The notes beneath the pieces are model-generated. The model saw only the letters and a program-made list of their open reading frames with translations, was not told the DNA's origin and ran no database searches. Below are positions 59,070 through 64,000 of a stretch of 64,000 nt of DNA, piece by piece. The stretch covers positions 248,001-312,000 of the forward strand of contig NZ_JAASQS010000006.1 of the NCBI RefSeq assembly GCF_011762045.1, written 5' to 3'. Positions within the stretch are counted from its first letter, which is position 1. Each line of letters starts with the position of its first letter. Source of the stretch: Rhizomicrobium electricum. Lineage in GTDB: Bacteria; Pseudomonadota; Alphaproteobacteria; Micropepsales; Micropepsaceae. A program made the position numbers and the translations under genes.

Positions 59070-60267
59070 AGACGTGGAATCCGCCGTAAATGGAGGAGCG
59101 ATCCTTGGTGTGGAACGCCTTGCTTTCCGCTTCGAGATACTGCCAGGGGTCCAAAAGACCCGGCTTGAGCTTGGTCGGCAGCGGGCTGTCGGCGCCGGCG
59201 GTCCGGAATATGACGCGCGCATCCTTCGGATCGGCGGTGCGGTCGATCTCGGCCCATAGCGACGAGCACTGCGCCGGGCTCATCCAGTCCTGGCTGTCGA
59301 GCAGAACGAAGCGGTGCAGCGATCCGGCATTCCTGCCTTTGAGAAAATCGGTCAGCATGGCGTGATGGACTTCGACGCGATCGGCCCGCGCTTTGATGAC
59401 GTCGTAGGTCTCGGCGCGCAGGTAGGCGGGCACCGCCTTGCGATGGACCGTGTCGTAGCCGCGGCCGAAGGCCTGCCAGGCGAAATAGTTCTCGCTGATC
59501 GGAAAATCGCAGGCCAGCCGTTCGACCCGTTCGCGCAGAGTCGCCATGACGTTGCCGTGCGGCCCGATCAGTTCGTCGTACTGCGCCGGCGGAATGCCGA
59601 GGGCATAGAGCGAGACCGGGCTTTTCGAAATCAGGCGGATCGATTTGTTGTCGAACAGCGGCGCGATCAGCCGGTCGAAGGCGGCGCGCTGTTCTTCCGG
59701 CGTCTTGGCCTCGAGCATGCCTTCGAGCCGCTTGCCGTTCAGTTTGGCGACCACATGCAGGATGCCGATGAAGCGGCCGAGCAGACCGTAGCGATAGAGA
59801 TTGCGGGCGAACATATTGACGCGCCTGTGGCCAAGCGCGTTGCGCTTTTCCCAGTGGTGGCGCGTCACCGGATCGAGCCGGTCGGCGATATAGGTGTCGT
59901 AGGCGGCGCGGTTGGCCGTGTCGTTGGCTTCGCCGAAGAAACGGAAGAACGTCTCGTAGTCGGGCAGGTTCGCGAGCGCCGCCAGCTTCAGCCGCGTCAG
60001 GGCGACGTGGTTGGGGTTGAGGTCGACCGCAATGATGCGGCCGGGATCGGCGGCGAGGTAGTTCAGGACATTGCAGCCGCCCGAAGCGATGGTGAGCAGG
60101 CTGTGGTGGGGCTTAAGATCGAGAGCCGCCAGATCGACGTCCGGGTCCTCCCAGATCTGATTATAGACAAAGCCCTGAAACATAAGGGTGAAAAGGCGCT
60201 CCAGCGCGCCTCTTTTGGTGATGGCGGGCCGCTGGTGGGCGGCGCGTTCGAGTAATTCGTTGGCCAT
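59053..60267 (-). CDS. btaA: S-adenosylmethionine:diacylglycerol 3-amino-3-carboxypropyl transferase BtaA
   Basis: 404 residues, DUF3419/BtaA family. LMFQGFVYNQIWEDPDVDLA, SLLTIASGGCNVLNYLAADP and RIIAVDLNPNHVALTRLKLA near the N-terminus form the SAM site; LLDSQDWMSPAQCSSLW is close to the C-terminus. It moves the aminobutyrate part of SAM onto diacylglycerol. BtaAB lets bacteria replace phospholipids under phosphate limitation. No PHO box was evident by eye upstream. Confidence 0.92.
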   Translation of the reverse strand: MANELLERAAHQRPAITKRGALERLFTLMFQGFVYNQIWEDPDVDLAALDLKPHHSLLTIASGGCNVLNYLAADPGRIIAVDLNPNHVALTRLKLAALANLPDYETFFRFFGEANDTANRAAYDTYIADRLDPVTRHHWEKRNALGHRRVNMFARNLYRYGLLGRFIGILHVVAKLNGKRLEGMLEAKTPEEQRAAFDRLIAPLFDNKSIRLISKSPVSLYALGIPPAQYDELIGPHGNVMATLRERVERLACDFPISENYFAWQAFGRGYDTVHRKAVPAYLRAETYDVIKARADRVEVHHAMLTDFLKGRNAGSLHRFVLLDSQDWMSPAQCSSLWAEIDRTADPKDARVIFRTAGADSPLPTKLKPGLLDPWQYLEAESKAFHTKDRSSIYGGFHVYVRKG

Positions 60268-60389
60268 GTTCTTCTTTGACGGTCAGCCCCCGACCCTTTT
60301 CCGGCCGGTTACCTATATGGAAGAGGCGCTGGGAGCAACCGGATCGGCGGGAGCTTGCGTCCTGTTCCCGCACCCGTTTAGCTTGTCGT

Positions 60390-61256
60390 ATGACCGCACC
60401 TATAAAAGAGGTTCTCGACCTCCTCAATCTCGAGAAGATCGAGGAAAACATTTTTCGCGGTGTCAGTCCGAAGGACCGTGTCCAGCGCGTGTTCGGGGGC
60501 CAGGTGCTCGGCCAGGCTTTGATGGCGGCGAATCGGACGGTCGAAGACCGGCTGTGCCATTCCCTGCATGCCTATTTTTTGCGCGCCGGCGATCCCAGGG
60601 TTCCGATTCTCTATGAAGTCGACCGCTCGCGCGACGGCGCCAGCTTTACCTCGCGGCGGGTGGTGGCGATTCAGCACGGCCGCCCGATCTTTACGCTGGA
60701 AGCGTCGTTCCAGAAGGACGAGCCCGGCTACGAACACGCCTTCGAACGCCCCGACGTTCCCGATCCGGAAAGCCTGCAAGGCGACGACGCGCTGCGCGCC
60801 GCGATCGCCGACGAGGTTCCCGAGGAATTCCGCGCCTGGGCGCTGAAGCCGCGCGCGATCGAGACGCGGCCGGTGAACCCGCGGCCCTATTTCAAGCCCG
60901 ACAAGCGCCCGCCTCAGGAAATGGCCTGGATCCGCACCTCGGGACCGTTGCCCGACGATCCGGCGCTGCATCGCTCGGTGGCGGCGTTCGCCTCGGACAT
61001 GTCGATCATCGGCACGGCGCTCTTGCCGCACGGTATCGGCTGGTACGACGAGCGGGTGCAGCTCGCCAGCCTCGATCATGCCATGTGGTTCCATCGTCCG
61101 TTCCGGATCGACGATTGGCTTCTGTTCGTGCAGGACAGTCCGTCGTCGTTCGGCGCCCGCGGCTTCAATCGCGGCCTGCTGTTCGCGCGCGACGGTGCGC
61201 TGGTGGCGTCGGTTGCCCAGGAAGGCCTGATGCGGCCGGTGCGTCCGCGCGATTAA
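60390..61256 (+). CDS. tesB: Acyl-CoA thioesterase II
   Basis: 288 residues from ATG 60390. Double hotdog fold: NIFRGVSPKDRVQRVFGGQV, HSLHAYFLRAGDPRVPILYE and the second half FASDMSIIGTALLPHG, SLDHAMWFHRPFRIDDWLLF, SVAQEGLMR with Asp/Gln/Thr positions consistent with TesB. It hydrolyses medium/long acyl-CoA. Its stop codon abuts the stop of the convergent TadE gene with no gap. Confidence 0.93.
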   Translation: MTAPIKEVLDLLNLEKIEENIFRGVSPKDRVQRVFGGQVLGQALMAANRTVEDRLCHSLHAYFLRAGDPRVPILYEVDRSRDGASFTSRRVVAIQHGRPIFTLEASFQKDEPGYEHAFERPDVPDPESLQGDDALRAAIADEVPEEFRAWALKPRAIETRPVNPRPYFKPDKRPPQEMAWIRTSGPLPDDPALHRSVAAFASDMSIIGTALLPHGIGWYDERVQLASLDHAMWFHRPFRIDDWLLFVQDSPSSFGARGFNRGLLFARDGALVASVAQEGLMRPVRPRD

Positions 61257-61775
61257 TCAGGTGTGCGTGACTTTGATGCTGCGCCGCGGCTTCGCGTAGA
61301 AGCTGTTGGTGAGATTGACGTTGCCGACGAAGTAGGAGATCGCGGGCGAGAAGCTGTAGGTGATCTCGGCATAGATCACGCTCGAACTCGCGGGCAGGAT
61401 TCCGGCCGGAATGGTCGCCGGCGGGCTGGTCCGCTTGCCGGTATTCTGGGCTTCGCTCCAATCGACCGTCACTTTGCCGGTGGCATCGGACACCAGACTG
61501 GTGACCACGATCTTGGCGTTGGACGAGGCGTAGGGAATGAGGACGGCATTGGCGGCGAGGAAGACGTTGCCGGCATCGCTGGTCGACAGCGTGGTCTCCT
61601 GCGACACCAGATCGGCGACCGTCGAGACCGCGCGCTGAACCCGCGCATTGCAGTCCACCGCGCTCGACAGTTCGACGGCGCCGTAGAACATGATGATCAT
61701 CACCGGCGCGATCAGCGCGAACTCGACCGCGGCAAGGCCGCTGCGGTTCTCGAGGAAGGGGGCCCGCTTCAGCAT
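61257..61775 (-). CDS. TadE-like pilus-assembly/minor pseudopilin protein
   Basis: 172 residues from ATG 61775. N-terminal FLENRSGLAAVEFALIAPVM then IIMFYGAVELSS: the TadE signature of a Glu five residues into a hydrophobic helix. The rest is a soluble extracytoplasmic domain with one Cys near residue 40. Follows the next TadE gene with a 7-base overlap. Part of a Tad/Flp pilus or secretion set whose ATPase and prepilin are not in the window. Confidence 0.8.
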   Translation of the reverse strand: MLKRAPFLENRSGLAAVEFALIAPVMIIMFYGAVELSSAVDCNARVQRAVSTVADLVSQETTLSTSDAGNVFLAANAVLIPYASSNAKIVVTSLVSDATGKVTVDWSEAQNTGKRTSPPATIPAGILPASSSVIYAEITYSFSPAISYFVGNVNLTNSFYAKPRRSIKVTHT

Positions 61776-62356
61776 CCCGCCACCGACGTATTGTAAGGTT
61801 CGTTGCGGAACGCCGCCGCGGCGGAGAGCAGATGATGGTCGTTCGACATATTGGTGAGGAACGGCGTCAACAGCGGCGTGGCGACGCTCCAGGTGTAGAA
61901 GGCGCGCACCACCACCACGCTGCACACCGTTCCCGGCGACCAGTTCTTGAGGGTCGGATCGAGCCCGCCGCTGGCGGTGATCGGATTGGTGATGTTGAGG
62001 GCGCTGAAACTGGTGTAGCTCTGCACGTCGATCTGCAGATTGGCGTCGCAGGCGAGCAGCGGGGCGATGCTGTTACAGACGATGGTGCGGAACTGCGCCT
62101 GGTTGGTGCCGTTCTGGGCGACTTGTCCTGTGCGGATCTGGCGCGCGGCGTCGTTGACCGCGTTCTGCAGCACGAAATTGCCGAGATACATGATCCCGGT
62201 CTCCATCGTTCCCATCAGGAACACGAAGAAGACGGGCGCCACGAAGGCGAACTCGATCGCCGCCGATCCCGAGCGGGCGCGCGGCGCGGCGCGGCGGGCG
62301 GCCTGTTTCAGGCGCCTTGTCACGCGAATGCGCATCTTCATCATGAATCGCGACAC
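61769..62356 (-). CDS. TadE/TadG-like pilus-assembly protein
   Basis: 195 residues from GTG 62356 (GGGGGAA upstream; ATG 62344 is an alternative). A basic N-terminus, then RSGSAAIEFAFVAPVFFVFL, the TadE-type helix, and NAVNDAARQIRTGQVAQNGT, typical of the family. The extracytoplasmic domain carries Cys in IVCNS, LLACDA and TVCSVV. First gene of the minus-strand pair. Confidence 0.82.
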   Translation of the reverse strand: MSRFMMKMRIRVTRRLKQAARRAAPRARSGSAAIEFAFVAPVFFVFLMGTMETGIMYLGNFVLQNAVNDAARQIRTGQVAQNGTNQAQFRTIVCNSIAPLLACDANLQIDVQSYTSFSALNITNPITASGGLDPTLKNWSPGTVCSVVVVRAFYTWSVATPLLTPFLTNMSNDHHLLSAAAAFRNEPYNTSVAGC

Positions 62357-62556
62357 CGGCTTCCCCCGAGTCCGCCTGAGGACGAAAGTGCAGCATTAAA
62401 CGCGCGCGTGGCGTGTATTCGAAGCGATTTCGGCTCGGATGCTGAACCGGCGGTTAACGCCGAGTGCATCGCTTTCGCGGCAAATCCCGTGCGCGCAAGA
62501 ACCGTTTTTTTAACGACTCCAAGCCATCCTGATCGCGCGTTCAACCGGGGACTGCT

Positions 62557-63978
62557 GTGCTGCGTAACTTCTCTGCGCGGGTGCGTCGTTTCCTGGCTGC
62601 ACGCAGGGGAAACGTGGCGGTCCTCTATGCCCTTATTCTGGTGCCGATCACGCTGGCCTCGAGCGGCGCGATCGATTACGCCCGCGCGGTGATGGTCCGC
62701 ACCGCCATGACATCGGCGCTGGATTCGGCGGCGCTGGCGGTGGCCCAATCCAAAGGCCTCACCGATGCCCAGATGCAGAGTCTGGCGCAGCAATACTTCG
62801 ACGCCAATTATCATCAGAACGCCGATTGCGTGCGTCCGACGGTGTCGATCACCAAGTCGGGCCAGAACATTCTGGTGTCGACGAACTGCGCCATGCCGAC
62901 GACGATCCTGCAATTGATCGGCGTATCGACTCTGTCGGTGAACAGTTCTTCGACCGTCACCTACGGCCAGACCAAATTGTGGGTGTCGCTGGTGCTCGAC
63001 AACACCGGGTCGATGAGCGATACCGACAAGACCGGCCTGTCGAAGATGACGGCGTTGAAGAACGCCTCCTATTCGCTGCTGACGATGTTGCAGAATGCCG
63101 GCACCAGTCCCGGCGATGTCCAGGTCGCCATCATTCCGTTCACCAACGACGTCAACATCGGCAAGTCAAACACGACCTGGATCGATTGGACCTATTGGGA
63201 CAACAAGATCGGCAGCTGCAATATCTCCGGCAAGACCGACGCCGCGAGCTGCAAGGTCAACGGCACCTGGACTCCCAATTGGTGGGGAAGCGGCGGCAGC
63301 TGCAACATTCCGGGCTATAACACCCAGACGTCCTGCCAGAAGGCCGTCGGCACCTGGACCATCACGTCGCATTCGAACTGGAACGGCTGCGTCACCGATC
63401 GCGGCAATATGAGCGGCCCGGATGCGACCCATAATTACGACGTGATGAATTCCGCACCGGTGACCGGACAAGCCTCCAGCCTGTTCCCGACCGATCTGCC
63501 CAGCGGCTGTCCGCAGACTCTGATGGGGCTGAACTACAACTGGACCAACCTGAATAACAAGATCAAGGCCATGACGGCGAATGGGTCGACCAATCAGGCC
63601 ATTGGTCTGGTATGGGGCTGGCATGCGCTGACGCAAGGGGCGCCGCTCAGTCCGCCGGCGCTGCCCGACCAGACCCAGCGCGTCATCATCATCCTGTCGG
63701 ACGGCTTCAACACCAAGGACCGCTGGTGGGGTGACGGCATCGCGCATTCGTCCGAGGCCGACGCCCGCATGGCCCTGGTCTGCGCCAATGCCAAGGCCGA
63801 CGGCATCGTGATCTATGCCGTCTTCGTCGACATCAATGGCGCCCAGGGCAATTCGACGGTGCTGCAGAACTGCGCCACCGACATCAGCAAGTATTACGAC
63901 CTCACCAGCGCTAGCGATATCCAGACGGCGTTCAACGATATCGGTCAGCAGATCACCAATCTGCGCGTCAGCCGGTAA
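62557..63978 (+). CDS. TadG-like protein with von Willebrand A domain
   Basis: 473 residues from GTG 62557. N-terminal RRGNVAVLYALILVPITLAS (TadG helix), SALDSAALAVAQSKG, then a vWA domain with the MIDAS start LVLDNTGSMS (Asp-148, Ser-152, Ser-154), VQVAIIPFTNDVNIG, and VIIILSDGFNTKDRWW. Residues 221-268 hold two Cys-x10-Cys units (Cys-221/232 and Cys-249/260) with matching NGTW and VGTW steps, an insert within the vWA fold. TadG is an extracytoplasmic part of the Tad system. Divergent from the TadE pair. Confidence 0.85.
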   Translation: MLRNFSARVRRFLAARRGNVAVLYALILVPITLASSGAIDYARAVMVRTAMTSALDSAALAVAQSKGLTDAQMQSLAQQYFDANYHQNADCVRPTVSITKSGQNILVSTNCAMPTTILQLIGVSTLSVNSSSTVTYGQTKLWVSLVLDNTGSMSDTDKTGLSKMTALKNASYSLLTMLQNAGTSPGDVQVAIIPFTNDVNIGKSNTTWIDWTYWDNKIGSCNISGKTDAASCKVNGTWTPNWWGSGGSCNIPGYNTQTSCQKAVGTWTITSHSNWNGCVTDRGNMSGPDATHNYDVMNSAPVTGQASSLFPTDLPSGCPQTLMGLNYNWTNLNNKIKAMTANGSTNQAIGLVWGWHALTQGAPLSPPALPDQTQRVIIILSDGFNTKDRWWGDGIAHSSEADARMALVCANAKADGIVIYAVFVDINGAQGNSTVLQNCATDISKYYDLTSASDIQTAFNDIGQQITNLRVSR

Positions 63979-64000
63979 GGCGCCGGCGCAAAGCGATCCG

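Overview
The window is a GC-rich, tightly packed chromosomal segment of an alphaproteobacterium. The supporting signs are a long RpoD downstream of DnaG, the ftsE-ftsX-ydcF-plsC and argH-lptM-lysA-DUF4175 gene orders, divergent gloB/methyltransferase, hisC-tyrC next to a DUF2125 gene, metX-metW, a dapC-like gene coupled to ftsK, glnK-amtB, and betaine-lipid genes btaA-btaB. I cannot assign an order or genus. Many neighbouring genes overlap by ATGA or TGATG. I found no rRNA, tRNA, CRISPR array, prophage or intact insertion sequence.

Layout. 0-5 kb: end of dnaG, a histone-H1-like Lys/Ala protein, rpoD with an unusual basic tail, DUF6481 and NYN proteins. 5-10 kb: small hydrolases, a periplasmic cyclophilin, a hemolysin III-type membrane protein, gloB. 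10-15 kb: metX-metW (methionine) and hisC-tyrC (aromatic/histidine). 15-17 kb: an MNT/HEPN toxin-antitoxin-like pair with a three-site operator. 17-24 kb: a CmcI-type protein, B12-dependent ribonucleotide reductase, plsC, ydcF, ftsX, ftsE, a zinc-ribbon protein and a phosphoribosyltransferase. 24-33 kb: DUF4175, lysA, lptM, argH, a TlpA thioredoxin, hydroxyacyl-CoA dehydrogenase and ETF.

34-39 kb is the least ordinary part. A putative electron-transfer operon encodes a Cyc2-like fusion of one c-type heme with an outer-membrane barrel, two soluble c-type cytochromes and a four-helix membrane protein. It lies between copies of the ftsK 3' end: the real ftsK terminus on one side, an 81-bp ftsK-tail relic on the other, and a third, diverged ftsK tail just inside. 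This looks like a mini-island that entered at the end of ftsK. A paralogous cytochrome c lies 2.4 kb further along, outside the repeats.

39-50 kb: ftsK, a dapC-like aminotransferase, a three-gene operon with a fused nucleotidyltransferase-kinase and a HAD phosphatase (probably surface-polymer decoration), a degenerate TraB-family protein, amtB-glnK and a UbiH-type hydroxylase. 50-64 kb: FkbM methyltransferase, zapE, CitE-like lyase, asd, two OmpA-type proteins with long polyproline linkers, btaB-btaA (DGTS betaine lipid), tesB and three TadE/TadG-like pilus-assembly genes.

A REP-like palindromic repeat occurs at least five times between genes at 34.4, 47.1 (twice), 50.4 and 55.0 kb. Starts were chosen from ribosome-binding sites and neighbour overlaps. 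Identities come from reading motifs; no database search was run.
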